Shown: one piece after another, positions 53,868 through 62,382 of the stretch
Layout: each line of letters begins with the position of its first letter
Numbering within the stretch: the stretch's first letter is position 1
Assembly (NCBI GenBank): GCA_012744475.1
Contig: JAAYBV010000067.1
Location: 124,001-188,000 of the forward strand
Reading direction: 5' to 3'
Origin: Phycisphaerae bacterium
GTDB taxonomy: Bacteria > Planctomycetota > Phycisphaerae > Sedimentisphaerales > Anaerobacaceae
Length of the DNA: 64,000 bases
Notes under the pieces: generated by a model
The model's database searches: none
The model's input: only the letters and a program-made list of their open reading frames with translations
Told to the model about the DNA's origin: nothing
Translations under genes and position numbers: made by a program

Positions 53868-54905
53868 ATGAGACCGAATGCGCATCTGTTCGCGTCCGCC
53901 CTTCTATCGCTGGCGATGGCCCACCCGTGCCTCGCAATCCGGAGCCGGCCGGTCCCCGCTCCCGATGGTCCGCTCGGTAACGTTGCGGCGGAGTTCCACG
54001 AATATGAGGTAATCGTCGAGCCAGAGCGGAACGAAGCCGAATGGTGGGCGGGGGCACCGTCGGTCGTGCGGGACCAGAGCGGCACGTTCTGGCTGGCCTG
54101 CCGGATGCGCACCGCCGAGGCGCCGCGCGGCCTGCGGGGCTACGAGATTCGAATCCTGCGCAGCGCCGACGGCATCCACTTCGAGAAGGTGCACAGCATC
54201 CGAAGAGAGGACGTCCCGATCCCCGGTTTCGAGCGCCCCGCCCTGCTGATCGATCCGAAGACCGGTCTCTTCAGGCTCTACGCGTGCGGCCCGTGGCAGG
54301 ATGGCCCCTGGTCGATCATCAAGTTCGCGGACGCCGTCGATCCGACCGCCTTCGATCCGCGATCAGCAAAGGTCGTCATCGCCCCCCTGCCGAAATCCGA
54401 CGACCGCGACGTCATCCCAAACGAATACAAGGACCCCGTCATCATCTGTGCACAAGGGGTCTGCCACTGCTATGTCATCGGGGTCATGCGTCGGACCGAA
54501 CGCATCTATCACTTCCGCAGCAGCGACGGCGAGACCTGGGAGCCGGTGGGCAGTCCCTATCAGTCGATCATGGACCTGACCGGCTGGCACGACTTCTACG
54601 TCCGCCCGGCGAGCGTGGTCCCGGTCGGTCTGGGATACCTGTTCATCTACGAGGGTTCGGCCTGCGACTGGCACGACCCGGTCTACAACATCGCCACCGG
54701 CGTCGGCTTCACGTTCGACCTCCATCACGTCACCGACCTGACGCCGGAGAACCCCCTGCTGGCCAGCACGACACCGAGCGCGCGTTTCGCGACATGGCGC
54801 TATTCGCATTGGATGTGGGTCGATGACGAGCTTTGGGTCTACGCGGAAGTCGCTCGGCCGAATGAGTCCCATGAAATCCGTCTCTTCCGCCTGCCGTGGA
54901 ATTGA
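53868..54905 (+). CDS. Secreted GH43/GH130-like five-bladed beta-propeller protein
   Basis: A 345-residue protein with a signal peptide (LFASALLSLAMAHPCLAI). The mature part shows the repeating blade pattern of glycosidase-type propellers (GH43/32/117/130 clan): WWAGAPSVVRDQSGTFWLAC, RSADGIHFEKVHSI, ALLIDPKTGLFRLYACG, NEYKDPVIICAQGVCHCYVIG, HFRSSDGETWEPVG and YSHWMWVDDELWVYAEVA. Candidate catalytic acids cannot be assigned with confidence; the KDPVI segment and the early E/D residues are candidates. AGGAG precedes the ATG by 9 nt. It probably acts on an exported glycan; alternatively it is a non-catalytic sugar-binding propeller. Confidence 0.75.
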   Translation: MRPNAHLFASALLSLAMAHPCLAIRSRPVPAPDGPLGNVAAEFHEYEVIVEPERNEAEWWAGAPSVVRDQSGTFWLACRMRTAEAPRGLRGYEIRILRSADGIHFEKVHSIRREDVPIPGFERPALLIDPKTGLFRLYACGPWQDGPWSIIKFADAVDPTAFDPRSAKVVIAPLPKSDDRDVIPNEYKDPVIICAQGVCHCYVIGVMRRTERIYHFRSSDGETWEPVGSPYQSIMDLTGWHDFYVRPASVVPVGLGYLFIYEGSACDWHDPVYNIATGVGFTFDLHHVTDLTPENPLLASTTPSARFATWRYSHWMWVDDELWVYAEVARPNESHEIRLFRLPWN

Positions 54906-54988
54906 CAATTCCCCGTCCGTCCGCGATCTGCTATATTCGGCCACGCGGAAACTCGACACGAGCGTCAACCTCCTGACAGAGAGCCAAC

Positions 54989-56335
54989 ATGACCGAGCAA
55001 GGCGAGAGAAACAGCAGACATCGAATTCGGTCCTGGCACGTCGCCGTGTTCGTCCTTGGCGCATTGGTCATCGCCTTCGCGGTGTTTCGCATCGTGGTTC
55101 GGACGAAGGTGAACCGCCGTCTCGATGCCGTGCGTGCCGCCGGGTATCCGGCCACTTGTGAAGAACTCGATGCCAGCTATACGATACCTGCGTTTGCCGA
55201 GAACGCGGCCGACTACATCACCACGGCCCTGAGCCATCTGATATCCCCTTCGACCGAAGACGCCAATGGAGTCCCCCTGTTCAGCAACGCGCCCCTGCCG
55301 CGCAGAAGGCAGGCGCTCGACAACCCGACGAAGCACGTAACGGCTTCGATGCTCGCCGGGAACCAGAAGACGCTCGAACTGCTGCGTCAAGGACTGGCGA
55401 TCCCGGATTGCCGTTACCCCGTCGACTTCACGCAGGGCAACGATGCAGAGTTGATCGATCTCGCCGCGATTCGACGCACCACGCGTCTGCTGGTCATGGG
55501 GGCCGTTCTGCACGCCGAACAGGACGATCCCAACACAGCGACCCGGATGCTTCTGAGCAGTTATGGCTTGGCCCGCACCCTGGTCAAGTTGCCCACGATC
55601 ATCTCCCAAGTTGTCGCCCAAGCTGATCTGGAATTGACCGCCGAGGGGCTGGAGCAGGTGGTCAACCGGACGACGTTGACTGACGCCCATCTCGTGCAGA
55701 TCGACGCCGCCCTGTACGAAGGCGATGATCCCGATTCGATGGTGCGGGCGCTGGCCGCAGAGCGGTGCTTCGGACTGCATATGGCCGATGAGCCGTCGAA
55801 CTACGGCCCAGGCAACCTCTCCGTAGCGGTGGCCGGGATTCTCCGCGAACTGGGCGTTGTCGACTTGAGTCTGATCCGCCACCTGGATCGGATGGCCGAA
55901 GCGATCGAGATCGCTCAGATGGAGCCGTGGAAACGCAAGCAGGCCATCGAGACAGCCGAGGCCCGGTACAACACATCGGGCATCTCTTCCATTCTGGACT
56001 GGCTGACTCCTCCATGCGCCCGTCTGATCGGCGTGAATGTGCAGGGGATGGCTCGGATGCAGGTGGCGCGAACGGCAGTGGCCGTCGAGCGTTATCGACT
56101 CGCGACGGCGCAACTGCCTCAGGATACCACCGATCTCGTGCCAGGCTATCTCGAGACGACGCCGATCGACCCATTCGACGGCCGACCGCTGCGATACAAG
56201 AAGCGTGACGGGGGATATGTCGTCTACAGCATCGGCCCGGACGGGACCGACGACGGCGGCACCGAGCGTCAGCCCAAGCGCCAAGGCGGGAAAGAAGACC
56301 TCCCATACGACATTACGTTCATCGTCGAGCGATAG
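54989..56335 (+). CDS. Membrane-anchored planctomycete-type hypothetical protein
   Basis: A 448-residue protein with one N-terminal helix (VAVFVLGALVIAFAVFRIVV) and a long extracytoplasmic domain. The middle part is helical (LELLRQGLAIPDCRYPVDF, TRLLVMGAVLHAEQDDPNTA), with no recognised family. The C-terminal end (TTPIDPFDGRPLRYKKRDGG followed by VVYSIGPDGTDDGG) resembles the type II secretion pseudopilin/GspG-like ending common in planctomycete envelope proteins. AGAGAG lies about 6 nt before the ATG. It begins 83 bases after the GH43-like gene and may be co-transcribed with it. Function unknown; an envelope role is the best guess. Confidence 0.75.
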   Translation: MTEQGERNSRHRIRSWHVAVFVLGALVIAFAVFRIVVRTKVNRRLDAVRAAGYPATCEELDASYTIPAFAENAADYITTALSHLISPSTEDANGVPLFSNAPLPRRRQALDNPTKHVTASMLAGNQKTLELLRQGLAIPDCRYPVDFTQGNDAELIDLAAIRRTTRLLVMGAVLHAEQDDPNTATRMLLSSYGLARTLVKLPTIISQVVAQADLELTAEGLEQVVNRTTLTDAHLVQIDAALYEGDDPDSMVRALAAERCFGLHMADEPSNYGPGNLSVAVAGILRELGVVDLSLIRHLDRMAEAIEIAQMEPWKRKQAIETAEARYNTSGISSILDWLTPPCARLIGVNVQGMARMQVARTAVAVERYRLATAQLPQDTTDLVPGYLETTPIDPFDGRPLRYKKRDGGYVVYSIGPDGTDDGGTERQPKRQGGKEDLPYDITFIVER

Positions 56336-56506
56336 ACCAGCCACAGACGACAATTCCGTAGACATGGGCTCGGCCTGATACATTCTTGTCGCTTCCGCCT
56401 GGAGCCGTGCGGGGTGACCACTCCATATTCCATTGCTGTGGCGAGGGCCGCGGGGAGAACGCCCGCGATTCTACCGAGGTGGCACCGGAATTGCCCCACA
56501 AGTCAT

Positions 56507-56535
56507 TTGCCTGCGCCGCACACGGACGCTATAAG
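56507..56535 (+). promoter_or_regulatory. Promoter for ptsP
   Basis: TTGCCT (56507-56512) and TATAAG (56530-56535) with a 17-base spacer, about 140 bases before the ATG at 56676. Nothing else was recognised in the gap 56336-56675. Confidence 0.5.
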
Positions 56536-56675
56536 TACTCCCTCGTGCGCGGCGGGAACCGTTGCGGGAGATCCGGAACCCGGGACGAACCGGTCGCAAT
56601 CGCCGTCGGTAGACTGATGGCGGCGTACATGGCATCGGAAAGGCCGGACGACAACAGGAGAGCCGAGGTCGCAGC

Positions 56676-58940
56676 ATGGACAGTGAACAACTGCTGTATG
56701 AGGTCAACGACCTGAACCATCTCTTCCGAGAGAGCGCCAGCGTCGAGACGCTGTTGAACAAAGCGGTCGAGATGGTGGCGGACCGGACACATTCGGCCGT
56801 CTGCTCCGTCTATCTGTACGACCCGGCCGAACGCATGCTGACGCTGCGCGCGACTCGCGGCCTGAACCCCGAGTCCGTGGGAAAGGTGCGGCTGAGGCTG
56901 GGCCAGGGACTGACGGGCCTGGCACTCCAGGAGATGAAGACCGTCTGCGAGAAGGACGCCAGCCGCAATCCCAACTACAAGTTCTTCCCGGGCCTCTTCG
57001 AGGAGCGGTTCGACGCGTTCCTGGCGCTGCCCATCGCGCGCGGCATCTCCAAGATGGGCGTGCTGGTTCTCCAGCGCAGCACCGGCGAGTCCTTCACCGA
57101 CGCCGACATCAAGGCCCTGGAGACCGTGGCGTCGCAACTGGCCCACATCATCGAGAACGCCCAGTTCCTCATGGGAATGCACGAGCCGCGATCAGAACAT
57201 CCCGAGGTCCAGACGACCGCTCCGGCCCAACTGAAATTCGTCAGAGGCAGGGTCGCCTCCGAGGGATTCGCCTACGCGCCGGCGATGGTGATCGACAAGC
57301 AGAAGAGCCTGTCGTTCCTGTTGCACCGCGAATTCGAGGGCCGCTACAGTATCGAGCAGTTCCGCGAGGCGGTCACCCGCACAACCGATCAGCTCGAAGA
57401 GCTTCAGGAGCGCGTCGAGAACAAGCTGTCGGACGCGGCGTCTCTGATCTTCGCCGCTCACCTGATGATCCTCAAAGACAAGGCCTTCCTCGACAAGATC
57501 GTCCGGCGCATCGAGACCGGTGTCAACCCGCCCGTCGCCGTAGCCGAGGTCAGCGGCGAATTCATCCAGACGTTCCTCGCCAGCGACAACGCGTACATGC
57601 GGGAGAAGGTCAACGACATCGAAGACCTGGCCATTCGCCTGGTGAACAACCTGATCAGCGCCGGCGAGGACACCCAGGTCTATCGGGGTCACGTCGTCGT
57701 CACGCGCGATCTGTTCCCCTCCGACCTGCTGAAGCTATCGAGCGAGGAGGCCAGCGCCGTGGTTCTCGTCGGCGGCGGAGTCACCTCGCACATCGCGATC
57801 CTGGCCCGCTCGCTGGCCATGCCGATGGTCATCGCGGACAGCTTCGATCTGCTCGGACTGCCGGACGGGACTCCGATCCTCGTCGACGCGCAGATCGGCA
57901 ACGTGTTCGTCGATCCCGACGACAACGTGCTCGAGAAATTCCACTCGCAGCAGAAGGTCCGGCTGAGCCTCGAAGAGCAGAAGAAGCTCATCCAGCCGCA
58001 GACCCGTACTTCCGACGGCGTGCCGGTGCAACTGCTGGCCAATATCAATCTGCTGACCGACGCCGTCCTCGCGGCCGAGCTGCAATGCAACGGAGTCGGC
58101 CTGTACCGCACCGAGTTCCCGTTCATCGTGCGGACGACGTTTCCATCCGAGGCCGAGCAGTTCGTCATCTACAGCAGGCTCGTCCAGTCCATGCCGGGCA
58201 AGCCCGTGACGTTCCGCACGCTCGATGCCGGCGGCGACAAGATTCTCTCCTACTACCACGACGTCCAGGAGCAGAACCCGGCCATGGGCATGCGCTCGAT
58301 CCGGTTCTCCCTCCAGAACCGCCCGATCTTCCGCGAACAGGTGCGGGCCATCCTCCGCGCTGGAGCGGACGCCGACCTGCGGATCATGTTCCCGATGATC
58401 TCCTCGATCGACGAGTTCTGCCAGGCCCGCGAGGTCGTGCTGGAGTCGATCGATGGACTCTCGCGGCAAGGCATCGCCCACAACGGCAAACCCAAGCTCG
58501 GAATGATGGTCGAGCTGCCCTCGGTGGTCGAGCTGATCGAAGACTTCGCCGCAGAGGCGGAGTTCTTCTCCATCGGCACCAACGACTTCATCCAGTTCAT
58601 GCTGGGGGTGGACCGCACCAACGACAGCGTGGCCGACTTCTACCTGCCACACCATCCGTCCGTGCTGCGGGCCCTGAGCCGGATCGTTCGCGCCGCCAAC
58701 GGCAGCAAGCGGGAGGTGTCCGTCTGTGGCGACATGGCCCACGAGCCGCAGTATGTTCCGTTCCTGCTGGGCATCGGCGTCCGCACGCTCAGTGTGGACC
58801 CCGCCTATCTGTTGCGGACCCAGCAGACGATCGCAGGCATGTCCATTCGGCAGGCGGAAGCGATGGCGCAGGCGATGCTGGCGCAGAGCCGAACGCGCGA
58901 GATCGAGACAATTCTCGGCGAACCAGGCACAATGGTCTGA
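56676..58940 (+). CDS. ptsP: Phosphoenolpyruvate-protein phosphotransferase with GAF domain (PtsP-type enzyme I)
   Basis: A 754-residue enzyme I of the PTS-Ntr type. Residues 1-165 are a GAF domain (SASVETLLNKAVEMVADRTH, LGQGLTGLALQEMKTVCEKD, FLALPIARGISKMGVLVLQR). The PEP-utiliser N domain follows (about 185-330), then the phosphohistidine domain GGGVTSHIAILARSLAMPMV with the active histidine near residue 371, and the PEP-binding TIM barrel (GVGLYRTEFPF, FRTLDAGGDKILSYY, FSIGTNDFIQFMLGVDR, VSVCGDMAHEP). In proteobacteria it phosphorylates the NPr protein from PEP and acts in nitrogen/carbon signalling. No HPr/NPr gene is in the window. An MtfA-like gene, in E. coli linked to PTS control through Mlc, is nearby. 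Confidence 0.95.
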   Translation: MDSEQLLYEVNDLNHLFRESASVETLLNKAVEMVADRTHSAVCSVYLYDPAERMLTLRATRGLNPESVGKVRLRLGQGLTGLALQEMKTVCEKDASRNPNYKFFPGLFEERFDAFLALPIARGISKMGVLVLQRSTGESFTDADIKALETVASQLAHIIENAQFLMGMHEPRSEHPEVQTTAPAQLKFVRGRVASEGFAYAPAMVIDKQKSLSFLLHREFEGRYSIEQFREAVTRTTDQLEELQERVENKLSDAASLIFAAHLMILKDKAFLDKIVRRIETGVNPPVAVAEVSGEFIQTFLASDNAYMREKVNDIEDLAIRLVNNLISAGEDTQVYRGHVVVTRDLFPSDLLKLSSEEASAVVLVGGGVTSHIAILARSLAMPMVIADSFDLLGLPDGTPILVDAQIGNVFVDPDDNVLEKFHSQQKVRLSLEEQKKLIQPQTRTSDGVPVQLLANINLLTDAVLAAELQCNGVGLYRTEFPFIVRTTFPSEAEQFVIYSRLVQSMPGKPVTFRTLDAGGDKILSYYHDVQEQNPAMGMRSIRFSLQNRPIFREQVRAILRAGADADLRIMFPMISSIDEFCQAREVVLESIDGLSRQGIAHNGKPKLGMMVELPSVVELIEDFAAEAEFFSIGTNDFIQFMLGVDRTNDSVADFYLPHHPSVLRALSRIVRAANGSKREVSVCGDMAHEPQYVPFLLGIGVRTLSVDPAYLLRTQQTIAGMSIRQAEAMAQAMLAQSRTREIETILGEPGTMV

Positions 58941-58985
58941 GGCCGGCGATCTGGGAACCTGACGAGGAAACTCGTGAGGAAACGC

Positions 58986-59117
58986 CTAACCGCGTTTGGC
59001 TTTGACTCGGGCGCGGCGCCGACTGGAGAGTATCTTGCGGCCGTGATGGGTCCGCGACCGTGCCCGGAACCCACTGACGCGTTTCTTCTTGATGTGACTC
59101 TTACGATGGTTTTCCAT
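58986..59117 (-). CDS. rpmH: Large ribosomal subunit protein bL34
   Basis: A 43-residue ORF missed by the track for size. The minus strand reads MENHRKSHIKKKRVSGFRAR, followed by SRTHHGRKILSSRRRARVKA and KRG. The GFRARxRTxxGRKxLxxRRRxxRxK pattern is the bL34 signature. It has a good promoter (59229-59256). In most bacteria rpmH is directly followed by rnpA and yidC; here the next gene downstream is the convergent ptsP, 45 bases away, so the usual cluster is broken. The first 10 residues differ from the common MKRTYQPS start, with charged H/K residues instead. A small hairpin ACGAG/CTCGT lies after the stop. Confidence 0.93.
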   Translation of the reverse strand: MENHRKSHIKKKRVSGFRARSRTHHGRKILSSRRRARVKAKRG

Positions 59118-59228
59118 TGTCCTGTTCCAACCCAAGACCCACTGAACCTTACAGCCGAAACGCAGGAGTTTCGTGCCCTCGACTGTGATGCCTCGCGGAT
59201 CTACGGCGTCGGAATCACAGTGCCCCAG

Positions 59229-59256
59229 AGTATACCACAGGTTGCCCAGACTGCAA
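59229..59256 (-). promoter_or_regulatory. Promoter for rpmH
   Basis: Minus strand TTGCAG (59251-59256) and TATACT (59229-59234), 16-base spacer. The leader to the ATG at 59117 is about 105 bases. Confidence 0.6.
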
Positions 59257-59286
59257 GAGTCTTGCCGGCCGGATCGCCCATTTTGT

Positions 59287-60078
59287 TCACGGTGGTCCGC
59301 CGGGAGCCGGCGCCAGCGGCCAGGAGGCCGGGTCCTGCTGGTAGAAGTCCTTCAACGCCTCATATAGCTCGGGATGGACGTCCCGCAGCTCCCCGGCCTT
59401 CTCGAAGAAGCACTCGGTCGCCACGGCGAAAAACTCGGCCTCGTCGGTGGCCCCGTACTCGTCGAGCACCTGCTCATCGTCCCGTCCGACGCTGTGCCGG
59501 AACTCCTCGAAATCCTCGCCGAGGGTCTGGGCCCACGCGGCGAAGCTGAACCTGTCCCGCAGCACCGGGGTGTTGTCGCCCTTGCCATAGGCGCTGTCGA
59601 GCTGGTGGCCAAACTCGTGGAAGACGACGTTCTGGCCGTCGCGCGGGTTGGCGGCCCCCCGCCGCACGCTGTTCCAGGCCAACACGACCGACCCGCGATG
59701 CCAGGACTCGCCCAGACGCACATCCTCGCCTTCGAGGACCATGTCGCCGACGATGCGGTGGGCCCGCTCGGCCACGTACGTCCGAGGGTACACCAGGATG
59801 GACGTCAGGCCCGGATAGTAGTCGGTCTGGCGGTGGAGCAGCAGGATGCACGCCTGGGCCGCGATGGTGACGCGAATCTCGTCGGTGATCTCCAGCCCGC
59901 CGCAACCCTCGAACCGCTTCTCCGCGAGGAAGACGAGAATGTGCCGGCGCAGCTCCTGCCGGTCCGCCTCCGGCAGACGCCGGCAGATCGGGACGTTCTT
60001 CTCGATAATCGCCAGCCATTCCGCCGGAAAGGGCCGCCCTGCGATCCTCGCTCGTCGACGCTTCTTGAATCCCAGCAT
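59287..60078 (-). CDS. mtfA: MtfA-like zinc metallopeptidase (M90 family)
   Basis: A 263-residue protein starting MLGFKKRRRARIAGRPFPAE; the track start at 60153 is upstream of the likely site. GAGAAGG precedes the ATG closely. The zinc site is NVVFHEFGHQLDSAYG (HExxH, about residue 152-156), with a downstream EFFAVATECFFE glutamate as third ligand, as in MtfA/M90 peptidases. The N-terminal RLPEADRQELRRHILVFLAE and VTIAAQACILLLHRQ are family features. E. coli MtfA is a peptidase that also binds the glucose repressor Mlc; a repressor partner is unproven here. It is divergent from truD. Confidence 0.88.
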   Translation of the reverse strand: MLGFKKRRRARIAGRPFPAEWLAIIEKNVPICRRLPEADRQELRRHILVFLAEKRFEGCGGLEITDEIRVTIAAQACILLLHRQTDYYPGLTSILVYPRTYVAERAHRIVGDMVLEGEDVRLGESWHRGSVVLAWNSVRRGAANPRDGQNVVFHEFGHQLDSAYGKGDNTPVLRDRFSFAAWAQTLGEDFEEFRHSVGRDDEQVLDEYGATDEAEFFAVATECFFEKAGELRDVHPELYEALKDFYQQDPASWPLAPAPGGPP

Positions 60079-60254
60079 GTCCTTCTCTTGTATTCTGTTG
60101 CGTTTGCGGGTACTTATACCATCCAAGACCGGCGAAAGAAAGCTCCCGGTCAAACCGAACGCGGGTGGCAGTCCCGCGTGGCGGCCTCAAGCGCAGCTTG
60201 GGGATGGTTGCCATGGACAGGACATCTCGACAGAAGGAAGATCGCGGCGAAGCC

Positions 60255-61532
60255 ATGAACGATACACCCATCCTCCTGACGGCAGCCATCTCCGGCACCG
60301 GGGGCGTCATCAAGACGCGGCCGGAAGACTTCTTCGTCGAAGAGCTGTCTCTCTATCCGGCGGCCGGCGAGGGCGACCACACGTACATCCTCATCGAGAA
60401 GCGCGGCCTCGGCACGCGCGACGCCATCGACCGGCTCGCGCGGGCGCTGAACGTGGCGCGTCGTGACATCGGCTCGGCGGGACTGAAGGACACGCACGCC
60501 GTCACCCGGCAGTGGCTCTCCGTCGAGCACGTCGACCCCGAGCGAGTGCGAGGGATCGACGTCGCAGACATCCGCGTCCGGCAGGTCACCCGCCACACCA
60601 ACAAGCTGAGACTCGGCCACCTGGCCGGCAACCGCTTCGTCATCAAGCTTCGCGAGCTGACGATGCCGCTCGACCAGGCGGCGCGCACCGCCGAGCAGGT
60701 GCTGTCGATCCTGACGCAGAAAGGCGTGCCCAACTACTATGGCCCGCAGCGCTTCGGCAACCGCGTCGACAACCACCTCATCGGCAAGGCGATCATCGAC
60801 AACGACGCCAATCGCGCCATCGACCTGTTCATCGGCGTGCCCGATCCGCGGCTCGACAGCGAGGTGATGCTCCAGGCCCGCCAGCTCTACCTCGACGGGC
60901 GGTACCAGGAGGCCCTGGACGCCTGGCCGCGTCAGATCGTCGAACGCCGGCGCATCCTCAAGGCCCTCATCGCCAATCGGGGCAACAAGAAGCGAACCTT
61001 CAAGGTGATGGACAGGCACCTCAAGGGCTTTTTCGTCTCGGCATACCAGTCGGCCGTGTTCAACCGCGTGCTCACCGCCCGCATGCCCGACATCGACAAG
61101 CTCCTGCCGGGCGACATGGCCTACAAGCACGAGAACGGCGCCTGCTTCCGCGTGGAAGACGCGGCGGCCGAGCAACCCCGCTGCGACCGCTTCGAGATCA
61201 GCCCGACCGGTCCGCTGCTGGGCCAGCGCACCACCCGCCTGGAAGGGCCTTCCGGCGAGATCGAGGAACCCATCCTCGAAGCCGAAGGGCTGGGCGAAGA
61301 GCAGTTCCGCCAGATGAAGAAGCTCGGCGCCCGGGGCGGCCGCCGGCCGCTGCGGTTCCAGCCGCGAGGAGTTGCCGTCACGACGGGAACGGACGACCTG
61401 GGCCCCTACCTGGAGCTGCGCTTCGAGCTCGACTCCGGCTGCTACGCCACCACCCTGATCGCCGAGATCACCAAGAACCCCGTCGTAGACGAGCCAACCG
61501 AGCCGGCCCCCGAAGAGGCCGGCACCGACTGA
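60255..61532 (+). CDS. truD: tRNA pseudouridine(13) synthase
   Basis: A 425-residue TruD-family pseudouridine synthase. The catalytic motif is IGSAGLKDTHAVTRQWLSVE, with the aspartate in GLKDTHA, near residue 78. N-terminal LTAAISGTGGVIKTRPEDFF, NYYGPQRFGNRVDNHLIGKA, SAYQSAVFNRVLTARM and a TRUD-domain insert follow. It isomerises U13 of tRNA-Glu and is single-domain and cytosolic. The track start at 60165 is extended; ATG 60255 (MNDTPILLTAAISG) aligns with the family N-terminus, although its upstream region is only weakly purine-rich. It is divergent from mtfA. A glutamate/proline-rich tail (EPTEPAPEEAG) is unusual but harmless. Confidence 0.93.
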   Translation: MNDTPILLTAAISGTGGVIKTRPEDFFVEELSLYPAAGEGDHTYILIEKRGLGTRDAIDRLARALNVARRDIGSAGLKDTHAVTRQWLSVEHVDPERVRGIDVADIRVRQVTRHTNKLRLGHLAGNRFVIKLRELTMPLDQAARTAEQVLSILTQKGVPNYYGPQRFGNRVDNHLIGKAIIDNDANRAIDLFIGVPDPRLDSEVMLQARQLYLDGRYQEALDAWPRQIVERRRILKALIANRGNKKRTFKVMDRHLKGFFVSAYQSAVFNRVLTARMPDIDKLLPGDMAYKHENGACFRVEDAAAEQPRCDRFEISPTGPLLGQRTTRLEGPSGEIEEPILEAEGLGEEQFRQMKKLGARGGRRPLRFQPRGVAVTTGTDDLGPYLELRFELDSGCYATTLIAEITKNPVVDEPTEPAPEEAGTD

Positions 61533-61539
61533 TCCCCCG

Positions 61540-61900
61540 GCCCGCCAAATTGGCTTTGTTTCGCACGTTCTCCTCGCGCTCCGCCCGCATCTGTGTTCTT
61601 GCGCGTCTACGCTCCAACCGGCGGCCGTTCGCGGCCGCAGAATTGGCTTTGTCTGGCCGCTGGACCCTCATTTCCAGACCAACAACGCGGGAATTGGCTT
61701 TGTTTGGCGCAGTTGCCTCGCGTCCGTCCGACCCACTCCACCGGACAATTGCCGCGCCACGAATCACCAATCCGAAATCCGCAATCCGCAATTGCCCCCA
61801 CCCTTGCCCACCCGAGGCGGAGAATACTGGAATGGTGGAATGATGGAATGGTGGAACGCCGGCCCCACTGGCAACCGACAACCGTCAACTGGTCTTCCGC
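61540..61900. repeat. Intergenic repeat zone with period-7 array A7 and three AATTGGCTTTGT motifs
   Basis: The gap 61533-62382 has no credible gene. Three copies of AATTGGCTTTGTTT or close variants occur at about 61548, 61642 and 61692. From about 61760 to 61890 there are ATCACCA, ATCCGAA, ATCCGCA, ATCCGCA heptamers, a period-8 TGGAATGG run and TGGCAAC, CGACAAC, CGTCAAC heptamers. The rest (61901-62382) has nothing recognised. Confidence 0.6.
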
Positions 61901-62382
61901 GATTCGCCATTTGTTATTCACTTTATCGAAAGAGCTTTGTTGTGTTGATACTACACCATCTCATGGTCGCTGTAAAGCAGAATCCAGCAGGAATCCTCAA
62001 ATTCTCCGCACGCCCATCGAGAAGCCTTCGCCGCCCTGTCCGCGCCGACGCCATCCTCACCACGGCACACAACCGCCCCGCCGTCGACGCTCAAACGCCA
62101 CCAGAGCCGGAAGAACGCAGTCCCCGAACAAGACCGGTCGCCTTTTTCTTTCCTTTTCCTTATCTCGATCCCTTCTGAGGCCGATAGCAGGATACAGGAT
62201 GGAAGCCAGAGCGAGGGATGGCACAATCGTAGTACGATCACGCTTTCGGATTGAAATGATAGCCGATCTGCAAGGCCGTGATCGTAGCGTCGAGTGAGAC
62301 GGTGCGATGGCGGCTCAATGAGGTCTTCTGGGAAGGGACCGGAGCGGTGGGTCAGTGAGAATGCCTGGTAAGGGGATGCGAG

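Noticed and set aside
60255-61532. A glutamate/proline-rich truD tail as a separate gene.
   Set aside because: It is only the last dozen codons of the truD ORF with a normal stop.
61593-62297. A 234-codon plus-strand ORF in the intergenic repeat zone.
   Set aside because: It crosses heptamer and octamer repeats and shows no coding-type features.
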